Shown here piece by piece: positions 1 to 11,836 of a stretch of DNA of 44,360 nt; within the stretch, counting starts at the first letter, position 1; each line of letters opens with the position of its first letter. The translations under genes and the position numbers were made by a program. The stretch lies in the NCBI GenBank assembly GCA_019116305.1, contig DXBY01000313.1, forward strand, positions 1 through 44,360, read 5' to 3'. The notes beneath the pieces are model-generated. The model worked only from the letters and a program-made list of their open reading frames with translations. It was not told the origin of the DNA and did no database searches. Source of the stretch: Candidatus Ruania gallistercoris (GTDB lineage Bacteria > Actinomycetota > Actinomycetes > Actinomycetales > Beutenbergiaceae).

Positions 1-3170
<3,170 letters not shown>

Positions 3171-3472
3171 CCCCCACCCGGACGGTCCCGCTGAATCCAT
3201 TCACTCGTTACTTCGCGTGATCAGTCGTGTTCCCGGGTAACGCCCGGGCGCGCTAGGTGCCGAACCCGTGGCGGGCGGCGGGGTCGCGGGCGGGGACGGT
3301 AGCAGCGCACCGGTGGCACCGACGCCGGTGCCCGGGCCACCACGTGGATGACCCGGGCACCGGATGGTCCTCGCGGCTGGCTCAGGAGCACGGGCCGAGC
3401 GGCACAGCAGCGCTCAGCCGTCTCCCGCGCCAGGTCGCTGACCGTGCACGCCCGCTGGCCGCGTCCGCCTGC
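3171..3472. other. Convergent spacer without a gene
   Basis: This is the gap between the S9 peptidase stop and the aconitase stop. It holds a strong hairpin at 3325-3363 and a weaker one at 3232-3248 (CCCGGG arms, 5-nt loop). I see no coding potential: the long plus-strand frame crossing it is the antisense shadow of aconitase. Confidence 0.6.
3325..3363. terminator. Perfect 12-bp hairpin between convergent genes
   Basis: CCGGTGCCCGGG (3325-3336) pairs perfectly with CCCGGGCACCGG (3352-3363) around a 15-nt loop. It lies about 155 bp after the S9 peptidase and about 110 bp after aconitase, on opposite strands, so it could end transcription from both sides. There is no T-run, as is common in high-GC actinobacteria. 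Confidence 0.5.
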
Positions 3473-6298
3473 TTACGCGGCCACCAGCTGGCGCAGCACG
3501 TACTGCAAAATGCCGCCGTTGCGGTAGTAGTCCGCCTCACCCGGGGTGTCGATCCGCACCACGGCGTCGAACTCGGTGACCGAGCCGTCCTCCGCAGTCG
3601 CCGTCACCTTCACCGTCTCCGGGGTGGAGCCCTCGTTCAGCGCCGTCACGCCGGAGATATCGAAGGTCTCCGTGCCGTCCAGGCCCAGGTCGTCGGCGCT
3701 CTTGCCGTCGGGGAACTCCAGCGGCAGCACCCCCATCCCGATCAGGTTCGAGCGGTGGATCCGCTCGAAGCTGGTCGCGATCACGGCCCGCACGCCGAGC
3801 AGCAGCGTGCCCTTGGCGGCCCAGTCGCGGGACGATCCGGACCCGTACTCCGCACCCCCGAGCACCACCAGCGGGATGTCCTTGGCCTGGTAGTCCTGCG
3901 CGGCGTCGAAGATGGTGTCCTGCTCACCGGTGAGGAAGTTCTTGGTGAACCCACCCTCCACGCCGTCGAGCAGCTGGTTCTTCAGCCGGATGTTGGCGAA
4001 GGTGCCCCGGATCATCACCTCGTGGTTCCCGCGGCGGGAGCCGTAGGAGTTGAAGTCCTTACGAGCCACACCGTGCTCGGCCAGGTACTTGCCCGCCGGC
4101 GAGTCCGGCTTGATCGACCCGGCCGGAGAGATGTGGTCGGTGGTGACCGAGTCACCGAGCTTGGCCAGCACCCGGGCACCGGAGATGTCCGCCACCGGCG
4201 ACGGCTCCACCCCCATTCCCTCGAAGTACGGGGGCTTGCGCACGTAGGTGGACTCACCGTCCCAGTCGAAGGTGTCCCCCTCCGGGGTGTCCAGCGCCCG
4301 CCAGTGCTCGTCACCGGCGAACACGTCGGCATAATCGGAGGTGAACATCTCCCGGTTGATCGAGGAGGCGATGGTGTCCTGCACTTCCTGCGGGGAGGGC
4401 CAGATGTCCTGCAGGTACACCGGCGTGCCGTCCTCGGTCTCGCCGAGCGGTTCGGTGGCGAAGTCGAAGTCCATCGTGCCGGCCAGCGCGTAGGCGATCA
4501 CCAGCGGCGGGGACGCGAGGTAGTTCATCTTCACGTCCGGGTTGATCCGGCCCTCGAAGTTCCGGTTCCCCGACAGCACGGAGACCACTGCGAGATCGTG
4601 CTCGTTCACCACCTTCGAGACCTCCTCCGGCAGCGGGCCGGAGTTACCGATGCAGGTGGTGCAGCCGTAGCCCACCAGGTGGTAGCCGAGCTTCTCCAGG
4701 TACGGCCACAGGCCGGCCTTCTCGTAGTAGTTGGTCACGACCTGCGAACCGGGCGCCATCGAGGTCTTCACCCACGGCTTGACCTGCAGCCCCTTGTCCA
4801 CCGCGTTCTTCGCCAGCAGACCGGCCGCGAGCATCACCTCGGGGTTGGAGGTGTTCGTGCAGGAGGTGATCGAGGCGATCGCCACCCGGCCGTGATCCAG
4901 CTGGTAGGTGCTGCCGTCCTCGCCGGTCACATCCACCAGCTTGTGCGCGCGCAGCGGCTTCGTGGCCGGCGAGCTGGTGGAGCGGCCCAGCGGCGACGAC
5001 TCCTCGTGCGCATCGTGGCTCGGAGCGTCCGAGGCGGGGAACGTGTCGGCGAGCTCCTGGTCCACCGGGCTCTTCTCGATCCCGTGCCCCTCGAGCACGT
5101 AGTTCTTCAGGTCGGCGTGGAACTGCTCCTTGGCGCGGGTGACCTCGATCCGGTCCTGCGGGCGCTTCGGCCCGGCGATCGAGGGCACCACTGTGGACAG
5201 GTCCAGCTCGAGGTACTCGGAGAAGGCCGGCTCGATGTAGTCCGGCTCCCCCGGAGCGAGCCACATGCCCTGCTCCTTGGCGTAGGCCTCGACCAGCTGC
5301 ACCTGCTCCTCGTCCCGGCCGGTGAGGCGCAGGTAGTCCAGCGTGACGTCGTCGATCGGGAATATCGCGGCGGTGGAGCCGAACTCCGGGCTCATATTGC
5401 CGATGGTGGCGCGGTTGGCGAGCGGCACCTGGGCCACACCCTCGCCGTAGAACTCCACGAACTTGCCCACCACGCCGTGCTCACGCAGCATCTGGGTGAT
5501 GGTCAGCACGACGTCGGTGGCCGTCACGCCGGAGGGGATCTCACCGTTCAGCTTGAACCCGACCACTCGCGGGATGAGCATCGAGACCGGCTGGCCGAGC
5601 ATCGCCGCCTCGGCCTCGATCCCGCCCACGCCCCAGCCGAGCACACCGAGGCCGTTGACCATCGTGGTGTGCGAGTCGGTGCCCACCAGGGTGTCCGGGT
5701 AGGCGCGCAGCACACCGCCGACCTCGCGGGTCATCACCACCCGGGCCAGGTACTCGATGTTCACCTGGTGCACGATGCCGGTGCCCGGGGGCACCACCTT
5801 GAAGTCGTCGAAGGCGGTCTGGCCCCAGCGCAGGAACTGGTAGCGCTCGTGGTTGCGCTGGTACTCGAACTCCACGTTCCGCTGGAAGGCGTCGGCGCGG
5901 CCGAATACGTCGATCTGCACCGAGTGGTCGATCACCAGCTCGGCCGGGGAGAGCGGGTTGATCGAGGACGCGTCCCCGCCCAGCTCAGCCACCGCCTCGC
6001 GCATGGTGGCCAGGTCGACCACACACGGCACACCGGTGAAGTCCTGCATCACCACACGCGCCGGGGTGAACTGGATCTCGGTGCTCGGCTGGGCGTTGGG
6101 GTCCCAGTCGGCCAGCGCCCGGACGTGGTCGGCGGTGATGTTCTTGCCGTCCTCGGTGCGCAGCAAGTTCTCCGCCAGCACCTTCAGGCTGTACGGCAGC
6201 CGCTCCAGACCGGGCACAGCGCCCAGCCGGTAGATCTCGTAATCCTTCTCCCCCACCCTCAGGGTGCCCTTGGCGGAAAAGCTGTCGACGGTGCTCAC
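3473..6298 (-). CDS. acnA: Aconitate hydratase A
   Basis: TCA-cycle aconitase (citrate to isocitrate through cis-aconitate), about 941 aa, the usual length for AcnA/IRP-type enzymes. The three [4Fe-4S] ligands are visible: Cys480 in [11 protein letters not shown], and Cys546 and Cys549 in [10 protein letters not shown]. Other family motifs are VGTDSHTTM, the swivel-domain [13 protein letters not shown], and [16 protein letters not shown]. Two GTG starts are possible. The one at 6298 (MSTVDSF) sits 5 nt after GAGGAG, whereas the one at 6304 overlaps that Shine-Dalgarno sequence, so I chose 6298. The gene stands alone behind its own promoter and a palindromic operator candidate at 6371-6388. 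Confidence 0.95.
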   Translation of the reverse strand: MSTVDSFSAKGTLRVGEKDYEIYRLGAVPGLERLPYSLKVLAENLLRTEDGKNITADHVRALADWDPNAQPSTEIQFTPARVVMQDFTGVPCVVDLATMREAVAELGGDASSINPLSPAELVIDHSVQIDVFGRADAFQRNVEFEYQRNHERYQFLRWGQTAFDDFKVVPPGTGIVHQVNIEYLARVVMTREVGGVLRAYPDTLVGTDSHTTMVNGLGVLGWGVGGIEAEAAMLGQPVSMLIPRVVGFKLNGEIPSGVTATDVVLTITQMLREHGVVGKFVEFYGEGVAQVPLANRATIGNMSPEFGSTAAIFPIDDVTLDYLRLTGRDEEQVQLVEAYAKEQGMWLAPGEPDYIEPAFSEYLELDLSTVVPSIAGPKRPQDRIEVTRAKEQFHADLKNYVLEGHGIEKSPVDQELADTFPASDAPSHDAHEESSPLGRSTSSPATKPLRAHKLVDVTGEDGSTYQLDHGRVAIASITSCTNTSNPEVMLAAGLLAKNAVDKGLQVKPWVKTSMAPGSQVVTNYYEKAGLWPYLEKLGYHLVGYGCTTCIGNSGPLPEEVSKVVNEHDLAVVSVLSGNRNFEGRINPDVKMNYLASPPLVIAYALAGTMDFDFATEPLGETEDGTPVYLQDIWPSPQEVQDTIASSINREMFTSDYADVFAGDEHWRALDTPEGDTFDWDGESTYVRKPPYFEGMGVEPSPVADISGARVLAKLGDSVTTDHISPAGSIKPDSPAGKYLAEHGVARKDFNSYGSRRGNHEVMIRGTFANIRLKNQLLDGVEGGFTKNFLTGEQDTIFDAAQDYQAKDIPLVVLGGAEYGSGSSRDWAAKGTLLLGVRAVIATSFERIHRSNLIGMGVLPLEFPDGKSADDLGLDGTETFDISGVTALNEGSTPETVKVTATAEDGSVTEFDAVVRIDTPGEADYYRNGGILQYVLRQLVAA

Positions 6299-6368
6299 GG
6301 CCACTCCTCAGCTCGCATACGGGTGTGTGTCCGACGTGCTCCGACTTGTGAAACACCCGCGTCAGGTA

Positions 6369-6374
6369 ATTATC
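6369..6374 (-). promoter_or_regulatory. Candidate -10 element of acnA
   Basis: GATAAT on the minus strand, which matches TATAAT in five of six positions. It would give a 5' leader of roughly 65 nt. No good -35 is visible at 16-18 bp. It overlaps the end of the palindrome at 6371-6388, so a bound regulator would cover the promoter. Confidence 0.4.
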
Positions 6375-6388
6375 TCGATGTCGAGATA
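6371..6388. promoter_or_regulatory. Palindromic operator candidate upstream of acnA (TamR/MarR-like)
   Basis: TATCTCGA-TG-TCGAGATA: two perfect 8-bp half sites with a 2-bp centre. It is AT-rich against a very GC-rich background and ends 2 bp from the stop codon of the upstream methyltransferase gene. In Streptomyces coelicolor the MarR-family regulator TamR, which responds to citrate and aconitate, is reported to bind palindromes upstream of the aconitase gene. The shape and position here fit such a site. The regulator itself is not in this window. Confidence 0.55.
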
Positions 6389-6390
6389 TC

Positions 6391-7626
6391 TTATCGCACC
6401 TGGCTGGCGGACGCGACCGGCACGCCGGGTTCGAGCACCGCCACGCACTCCACGTGGTGCGTATGGCAGAACAGGTCGTACCCGGTCAGCGCGGTGACCT
6501 CGTAGCCGGTCTCCCGGGCGTAGCCCAGGTCCCGGGCCAGCGCCGCCGGATCGCAGGCCACGTACACGATCCGGCGTGGGCGGCCTCCGGTCAGTTCGGT
6601 CATCACCGTGCGTCCGGCTCCGCTGCGGGGCGGATCGAGTACGACGACGTCGGCCCGGGGCAGCGTTGCCAGCGCGGCCTCCGTAGGGCTGTCGTGGAGG
6701 CGGAGCTGATCTCGGGAATGGGCGTTGCGGCGTGCGTTGCGTCCCGCTCGCGGATCGGCCTCCACAGCGTGCACCGCCCCGGCGGAGCCGACGGCGTCGG
6801 CCAGCGGCAGACTGAGCAGCCCGGCGCCGGAGTACAGGTCCAGCACGGTCTCCCCCGTCGCCAGGTCCGCAGCGGCCAGTACTGCGGTGACCAGAACCTG
6901 CCCGGCGTAGCGGTGCACCTGCCAGAACCCGGCGGCATCGACCCGATAGCCCCACACGCCCTCGGCGGTGTTGACCTGTTCGCGAACCACCCGCCGCCGG
7001 CCGCGGTGCGGTTCACCATCCACCAGGACCAGCGGCTCCCCCGCGCTCGGTGCTACCGCTTCGATCCGGGCACCTGGCCGCCACCGGGTGCTGAGCAGCT
7101 CCTCGAGATCGATCCCGGGGGCGGCGAGCGGCATCTGCGTGAGCGGAAGTACCTCATGGCTCCGGTGCCGATACATGCCAGCGTGACCTGCGCCGTCGGC
7201 GATCAGCTCGATCCGGGTGCGGTAACCCAGGCCACCCCGCGCGGCCTCCCCCGGCGGATGGTGCACCCGCAACCCGGTGCGTGCCGGGTGCTCAGCCGGC
7301 AGGTGCGCGATCCGGGCGAGCGCATCGTCCACCACTGCGCGCTTCCACTCCAGCTGTCCAGGCAGATCGATATGCCCCAGCTCACCCCCACCCACGCCAC
7401 CGGGACCGGCCTCGGGCCACACCTGCGGAACCCGCTGGGCGGAGGGTTCGAGGATCTCCACCGCGTCCGCCCGCCAGTGCCCCTTCTTCCGGGTATCGGT
7501 CAGCCGCGCCCGCACCCGCTCGCCCGGGATCGCGTGCCGCAGGAACACCACCCGGCCCTCCAGCCGGGCCAGGCAGTGTCCACCGTGCACCGCCGGTCCG
7601 GCGGTCAGCTCCACGATCTGCTCCAT
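6391..7626 (-). CDS. Class I SAM-dependent RNA (uracil-5) methyltransferase, TrmA/RlmD-like, with TRAM domain
   Basis: 411 aa. An N-terminal TRAM-type OB domain (residues 1-60, VFLRHAIPGERVRARLT) is followed by the RNA-binding middle and the SAM-binding fold (LDLYSGAGLLSLP, 262-274). The family signature DPPRSGAG is at 331-338, and the catalytic nucleophile is Cys358 in VYVACDP. The enzyme should make 5-methyluridine in rRNA or tRNA; which RNA cannot be told. The CxxxxxCGGC iron-sulfur motif of RumA is absent: the matching stretch reads EAGPGGVGGGELGH. The ATG lies 4 nt after the permease stop, so the two share a transcript. M. tuberculosis Rv2689c occupies the same place. Confidence 0.85.
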   Translation of the reverse strand: MEQIVELTAGPAVHGGHCLARLEGRVVFLRHAIPGERVRARLTDTRKKGHWRADAVEILEPSAQRVPQVWPEAGPGGVGGGELGHIDLPGQLEWKRAVVDDALARIAHLPAEHPARTGLRVHHPPGEAARGGLGYRTRIELIADGAGHAGMYRHRSHEVLPLTQMPLAAPGIDLEELLSTRWRPGARIEAVAPSAGEPLVLVDGEPHRGRRRVVREQVNTAEGVWGYRVDAAGFWQVHRYAGQVLVTAVLAAADLATGETVLDLYSGAGLLSLPLADAVGSAGAVHAVEADPRAGRNARRNAHSRDQLRLHDSPTEAALATLPRADVVVLDPPRSGAGRTVMTELTGGRPRRIVYVACDPAALARDLGYARETGYEVTALTGYDLFCHTHHVECVAVLEPGVPVASASQVR

Positions 7627-7630
7627 CGCC

Positions 7631-9592
7631 TCAGTCCACCGTCTCCGGTTCGGCGGAGGCCAGCTGCCACGGCACCGAGGCCATCACGACACCGGGCATG
7701 TGCAACAGCCGGGCCTTGATCCTGGCCGTGCTGCGGTTGTGCAGTGCACGTTCCCACCAGTGCCCCACCACGTACTCGGGCACGTACACCACCACCAGGT
7801 CCCGCGGCGAGCTGCGCCGGATCGACTTCACGAACTCCACCACCGGCCGGGTCAGCTCCCGGTACGGGGAGTCCAGCACGGTCAGCGGGACCGGGACGTC
7901 GAGCTCGTCCCACTGCCGACGCAGCTCCGTCAGCTCTGCCGGGTCCGCCGCCACCGCGATCGCCTCCAGGCTGAATGGGCGGGTGGCGCGGGCGTAGGCG
8001 AGGGCTCGCATGGTCGGCTTGTGCACCCCTCCCACCAGCACGACGGCGTGTACCCGGCTCGGTAGTGCCCTCGCCTTCGAGGGGTCCACCACGGTCAGCT
8101 CCTCGGTCACCTGGTCATAGTGCCGCCGTACGAACCCCATCAGCAGGAACAGTAGGGCCATCAACGCCACGGCGATCCAGGCGCCGTGGGTGGTCTTGGT
8201 GGCGAGCACGACTGCCAGCACCACAGCGGTGAGCACGAAGCCGAAGGTGTTCGTGGCCCGGGCGCGCAGCATCGCTCGCCGCTGCTTGGCCAGCACCACT
8301 GTGCGCAGGCGCAGGTTCCAGTGCCGCACCATGCCCAGCTGGCTGAGCGTGAAGGAGACGAACACGCCCACGATGTAGAGCTGGATCAGCTGGGTGACCT
8401 CCGCCTCGAACACCCAGATCAACGCGATCGCGGCCACCGCCAGGGAGAGGATGCCGTTGGTCAGCGCCAGCCGGTCGCCGCGGGTGTGCAGCTGGCGCGG
8501 GAGGAAGCCGTCCTTGCCGAGCACCGAGGCGAGCTGGGGGAAACCGGTGAACGCCGTGTTCGCGGCCAGCAGCAGGATCAGCGCGGTGGCGGCGCACACC
8601 ACGGAGAACAGCCACGGAGCGGCAGCGAACACCACCAGGGCGATCTGCCCGATCACCGGTGTCTGCCGGAAGTCCTCCCCGGGCAGCCGACCGTCGATGA
8701 GTAGCTCGGTGCCCGGGTCGGTGACCACTTGCACCCCGGTGGCCTGGGCGAGCGCGAGCACGGTGAGCAGCATCCCGGCACCGAGACCACCGAGGAGCAG
8801 CAGGGTGGCCGATGCGTTCCGGGCCTTCGGCGGACGGAACGCGGGTACCCCGGTGCTGATCGCCGCCACCCCGGTGAGCGCCACCGCACCGGAGGAGAAC
8901 GCACGCAGCACCAGGAAGCCGCCCGCCAGCCCGAGCAGACCCTGCTCGTAACCGGCGGCCGCGAGCACCTGGTAGTCGGCGCTGGCGGCCCGTCCGATGG
9001 ACCCGGTGAGCCACTGGATGCCGCCGACCAGCGCCATGATCCCCATCGCCGCCAGGAACAGGTACACCGGCACCGCGAACAGGCGTGGCCGCCGGCCACC
9101 GCGGACGTTCACCAGGGTCACCAGCGCCACCATCGCCGTGGCGATGACCTCCTCGTGCCCCCGCAGGGTCGGGATGATCGTGACCAGGTACTGCGTGCCG
9201 GAGGAAAGCGACACCGCCACGGTGAGCACGTAGTCCACCAGTACCGCGCTGGCCACCGCCAGGCCAGTCCGCGGCCCGAGGTTCTCGCTGGCCACCTGGT
9301 AGTCCCCACGGCCGCTCGGGTAGGCGCGCACCAGGTGCCGATAGGAGGCCACCACCGTGAGCATCACCACCGCGACCGCCACACCGACCCACGGGGACGC
9401 GACGTAGGCGGCCGTGCCGGCCATCGCCAGAGTGAGCAGGATCTCGTCCGGGGCGTAGGCCACCGAGCTCAGTGCATCGGAGGCGAACACCGGCAACGCC
9501 ACGCGTTTGGGAAGCAGGACGTGCCCGGCTCGGTCGCTGCGTACCGGCCGGCCCACCAAGAGCCGTTTGGCGGCATCCGCAAGGTCTGGCAC
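7631..9592 (-). CDS. APC superfamily permease with C-terminal USP-like domain (KimA-type potassium transporter candidate)
   Basis: 653 aa. The N-terminal block (KRLLVGRPVRSD, then LPVFASDALSSVAYAPDE) precedes about twelve membrane segments (residues about 45-480). A cytoplasmic tail follows that resembles a universal-stress-protein fold (VHAVVLVGGVHKPTMRALAYA, then LVVVYVPEYVVGHWWE). This layout matches Bacillus KimA (YdaO), a proton-coupled K+ importer, and the adjacent divergent TrkA pair supports a K+ role. An amino-acid substrate remains possible. The start is GTG 9592, 6 nt after TACCAT. The longer frame to 9865 would run through the trkA gene and is rejected. Confidence 0.8.
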   Translation of the reverse strand: MPDLADAAKRLLVGRPVRSDRAGHVLLPKRVALPVFASDALSSVAYAPDEILLTLAMAGTAAYVASPWVGVAVAVVMLTVVASYRHLVRAYPSGRGDYQVASENLGPRTGLAVASAVLVDYVLTVAVSLSSGTQYLVTIIPTLRGHEEVIATAMVALVTLVNVRGGRRPRLFAVPVYLFLAAMGIMALVGGIQWLTGSIGRAASADYQVLAAAGYEQGLLGLAGGFLVLRAFSSGAVALTGVAAISTGVPAFRPPKARNASATLLLLGGLGAGMLLTVLALAQATGVQVVTDPGTELLIDGRLPGEDFRQTPVIGQIALVVFAAAPWLFSVVCAATALILLLAANTAFTGFPQLASVLGKDGFLPRQLHTRGDRLALTNGILSLAVAAIALIWVFEAEVTQLIQLYIVGVFVSFTLSQLGMVRHWNLRLRTVVLAKQRRAMLRARATNTFGFVLTAVVLAVVLATKTTHGAWIAVALMALLFLLMGFVRRHYDQVTEELTVVDPSKARALPSRVHAVVLVGGVHKPTMRALAYARATRPFSLEAIAVAADPAELTELRRQWDELDVPVPLTVLDSPYRELTRPVVEFVKSIRRSSPRDLVVVYVPEYVVGHWWERALHNRSTARIKARLLHMPGVVMASVPWQLASAEPETVD

Positions 9593-9598
9593 GGCGCC

Positions 9599-9604
9599 AT
9601 GGTA
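9599..9604 (-). promoter_or_regulatory. -10 candidate of the APC permease (leaderless)
   Basis: TACCAT on the minus strand, then 6 nt (GGCGCC), then the GTG at 9592. No Shine-Dalgarno sequence is visible, so the transcript probably begins at the start codon. It lies 72 bp from the opposing -10 of ceoB. Confidence 0.5.
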
Positions 9605-9676
9605 CGCGCGGGCGCGGCTGCCGTCCCCACCAGCGGCGGGCTCCCGGGCGCCCCGGCGCCGACCCTGGGGCGGGTG

Positions 9677-9682
9677 TAGCGT
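9677..9682 (+). promoter_or_regulatory. -10 candidate of ceoB (leaderless)
   Basis: TAGCGT followed by 7 nt and the GTG at 9690. No ribosome-binding site precedes the GTG. Confidence 0.5.
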
Positions 9683-9689
9683 CAGCGCT

Positions 9690-10358
9690 GTGCACTTCGT
9701 GATCATGGGCGCGGGCCGGGTGGGCACCACGTTGGCGGTGGCCCTGACCGGCCGGGGCCATTCGGTGGCGATCATCGACCAGAACCCGGACGCGTTCCGC
9801 CGGCTGCCGGAGGACTTCGAGGGCCGCCGGGTCACCGGGATGGGGTTTGACCGGGATGCCCTCACCCAGGCCGGTATCGAGGACGCCTACGCGTTCGCTG
9901 CGGTCTCCAGCGGGGACAACTCGAACATCATCGCCGCCCGGGTGGTGCGGGAGACCTTCGGTGTGGACAACGTGGTCGCGCGGATCTACGACCCGGGCCG
10001 GGCAGAGATCTACCAGCGGCTGGGTATCACCACAGTGGCTACCGTCCGCTGGACCGCCGACCAGGTGCTCCGCCGGATGATGTCGACCGGTGCGCGGAGC
10101 GAGTACCGGGACACCTCCGGTCGGGTCAGCCTGTGTGAGCTGGACACCGACGCCGGCTGGCTCGGGCGCACGATGGTCGAGGTGGAGGCTGCCACCGGGG
10201 CGAGGGTGGCGTTCCTCTCCCGGTTCGGGGACGGCGTGCTGCCCTCGCCGGAGGATGTGCTGCAGGAGCACGACGTGCTGCACGCCCTGGTCTACAGCGA
10301 GGAGATCGACGCGGTGCAGCGGATCCTGAACCGGCCACCCCGGGACGAGGAGGTCTGA
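9690..10358 (+). CDS. ceoB: TrkA family potassium channel/transporter regulator (RCK), CeoB-like
   Basis: 222 aa: an NAD-binding Rossmann RCK_N domain (VIMGAGRVGTTLAVAL at residues 4-19, acidic IIDQNPDAF after strand 2) and a TrkA_C domain from about residue 130. Such proteins form cytosolic gating rings that control K+ channels or transporters in response to nucleotides or c-di-AMP. The GTG at 9690 is chosen because it begins exactly at GAGRVG-type N-terminal length and sits 7 nt after a -10-like hexamer; longer frames would overlap the permease gene. ceoC follows after 2 nt. M. tuberculosis Rv2691 is the positional counterpart. Confidence 0.88.
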   Translation: MHFVIMGAGRVGTTLAVALTGRGHSVAIIDQNPDAFRRLPEDFEGRRVTGMGFDRDALTQAGIEDAYAFAAVSSGDNSNIIAARVVRETFGVDNVVARIYDPGRAEIYQRLGITTVATVRWTADQVLRRMMSTGARSEYRDTSGRVSLCELDTDAGWLGRTMVEVEAATGARVAFLSRFGDGVLPSPEDVLQEHDVLHALVYSEEIDAVQRILNRPPRDEEV

Positions 10359-10360
10359 GC

Positions 10361-11038
10361 ATGCGCGTGACGATCGCCGGTGCTGGCAGCGTGGGCCGCT
10401 CGATCGCCCGGGAGCTGATCGGGCACGGTCACCAGGTCACCCTGATCGACAAGGAACCGGCCGCGATGAAGGTGTCCTCGGTGAGCGAGGCGGAGTGGTC
10501 GCTCGCGGACGCCTGCGAGATCTCCTCCCTCGCCGGTGCCCAGCTGGACCGGTGCGACGTGGTGGTGGCCGCCACCGGGGACGACAAGGTGAACCTGGTG
10601 GTCTCGTTGCTGGCGAAGACCGAGTTCGGTGTGCCCCGGGTGGTGGCGCGGGTGAACAACCCGAAGAACGAGTGGATGTTCGACGACGCCTGGGGTGTGG
10701 ATGTGCTGGTCTCCACGCCGCGGATCATGACCGCGATGGTGGAGGAGGCGGTCTCCGTCGGTGATCTGGTCCGGCTGTTCACCTTCCACCAGTCCGCGGC
10801 GAGCATGTACGAGATCACGCTGGCGCCGGGTGCAGCGGTGGTGGGACAGCGGGTCTCCCAGATCGGCTGGCCTGCCGATGCGGCGCTGGCCACCATCATC
10901 CGCGGTGACCGGCCGATCACGCCCAGCCCGGACGACACGCTCGAGGCCGGGGACGAACTGCTGCTGGTGGTCAGCTCCGGTCAGCAGACGCTGGCTGATC
11001 TGCAGGAGCTTCTCGGCGCCGAACCATCAGCCACGTGA
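10361..11038 (+). CDS. ceoC: TrkA family potassium channel/transporter regulator (RCK), CeoC-like
   Basis: 225 aa, same architecture as its neighbour: MRVTIAGAGSVGRSIAREL Rossmann motif, IDKEP acidic turn, then a TrkA_C domain (about 135-215, ending DELLLVVSSG). The ATG is 2 nt after the ceoB stop, and GGAGG lies within the end of ceoB, so the two are cotranscribed and probably coupled. Paired unequal RCK subunits often form a heteromeric ring. No TrkH/TrkG membrane subunit is visible here; the divergent KimA-like permease is the nearest transport partner. The last 68 bp overlap, tail to tail, the DUF3159 gene on the other strand. Confidence 0.88.
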   Translation: MRVTIAGAGSVGRSIARELIGHGHQVTLIDKEPAAMKVSSVSEAEWSLADACEISSLAGAQLDRCDVVVAATGDDKVNLVVSLLAKTEFGVPRVVARVNNPKNEWMFDDAWGVDVLVSTPRIMTAMVEEAVSVGDLVRLFTFHQSAASMYEITLAPGAAVVGQRVSQIGWPADAALATIIRGDRPITPSPDDTLEAGDELLLVVSSGQQTLADLQELLGAEPSAT

Positions 11039-11750
11039 TCCAGAGCACCAGTGCCCACATCGGCAGGCCCATCACGAGCCGTGCCGTACCCAACCAGCCC
11101 ACCTGCGCGTCCAGGTAGAGCGGCACCTGCACCACCAGTCGGAGGGTGAAGGCCGCGACCCACAGCCAGGACGCCTGCGCGTATCGGCGCCGCTGCACCG
11201 GATCGGCGCGCCAGTCGAAGCCGCGCTGGAACAGCAGCGAGACGACCACCCCGACGACCGGCCACCGGGCGAGGATGGAGACCAGCACGCCGAGGGCCCA
11301 GGCGAGGTTCACGTACAGCCCCCAGCGGTAGAAGTCGGCTGCTTCCCCGGTACGCCACGCCCAGACTGCGCCGATGCCCACGCCGAGCAGTCCGGAGACG
11401 GCCTGGGTGACCGGTGACCGGGTGATCAACCGGGCGATCGCGGCCACTACCGCGATGCCGACCGAGGCGATCAGGCTGGTGGTCAGATCGCGTGTGATCA
11501 CGAACAGGACCACGAACACCACACCGGGCAACACGGTCTCGATCAGGCCGCGCACCCCGCCCACCGATTCCAGGGCGTCGAAGTGGTCCGAGTCCAGCTG
11601 ACGCAGGCCGCGCCGGGCAGTCGGGGCCTCCTCGGCGTCCTGGGTCGCCGGCGGGGCACCGGGATCGGTACCGGCCGGTGGCTCCGTGCCGGTTCCCGGT
11701 TCGACGGCGGAGCTCTCCTGGTCTGCTCGGCTCGCCCGGTCCTCGGTCAT
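10971..11750 (-). CDS. DUF3159 family integral membrane protein
   Basis: 259 aa. An acidic, Pro/Ala-rich cytoplasmic N-terminus (residues 1-50) precedes about six or seven hydrophobic segments (about 73-87, 92-108, 115-132, 144-162, 195-212, 222-243) with the conserved FYRWG and RGFDWR turns. The function is unknown. It is conserved beside ceoBC across actinobacteria (Rv2693c position), which hints at ion or envelope homeostasis. The ATG overlaps a stop codon as ATGA. That stop now belongs to a 29-codon mini-ORF created by a local duplication. The 3' end overlaps ceoC by 68 bp. Confidence 0.82.
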   Translation of the reverse strand: MTEDRASRADQESSAVEPGTGTEPPAGTDPGAPPATQDAEEAPTARRGLRQLDSDHFDALESVGGVRGLIETVLPGVVFVVLFVITRDLTTSLIASVGIAVVAAIARLITRSPVTQAVSGLLGVGIGAVWAWRTGEAADFYRWGLYVNLAWALGVLVSILARWPVVGVVVSLLFQRGFDWRADPVQRRRYAQASWLWVAAFTLRLVVQVPLYLDAQVGWLGTARLVMGLPMWALVLWITWLMVRRREAPADQPASADRS

Positions 11751-11776
11751 CGTGTTCCCTTCGCTGCCCGCCCCGG
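11744..11776. repeat. 33-bp direct repeat, copy A (OB/DUF3159 junction)
   Basis: Identical over 33 bp to 11830-11862, with an offset of 86 bp. On the minus strand it encodes a C-terminal PGRAAKGTR, a TGA stop and the overlapping ATG of the next gene. This copy holds the real DUF3159 start. Confidence 0.85.
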
Positions 11777-11836
11777 TGCCTCGCTGCGGTACACCTCGTC
11801 CCTCGGCGTCCCTACGCGGGGGCTCCGTGCGGTCAT
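11747..11836 (-). CDS. 29-codon mini-ORF between the OB-fold and DUF3159 genes
   Basis: It starts at the ATG that overlaps the OB-fold stop (ATGA). It ends with the same PGRAAKGTR tail as the OB-fold protein, and its TGA overlaps the DUF3159 ATG (ATGA). The 33-bp repeats at both ends show that it arose by duplication of the junction. It is probably a coupling relay or a neutral by-product and not a functional protein, but it keeps the chain of stop/start overlaps unbroken. Confidence 0.35.
   Translation of the reverse strand: MTARSPRVGTPRDEVYRSEAPGRAAKGTR

Noticed and set aside
3257-6505. A 1082-codon open frame on the plus strand opposite aconitase
   Set aside because: It is the high-GC antisense shadow of acnA, whose motifs are all on the minus strand. 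The frame is compositionally odd (His/Arg/Val-rich) with no domain.
8115-10283. A 722-codon minus-strand frame opposite ceoB and across the permease
   Set aside because: Shadow frame; low-complexity Arg/Gly/Pro translation, and it conflicts with two clear families.
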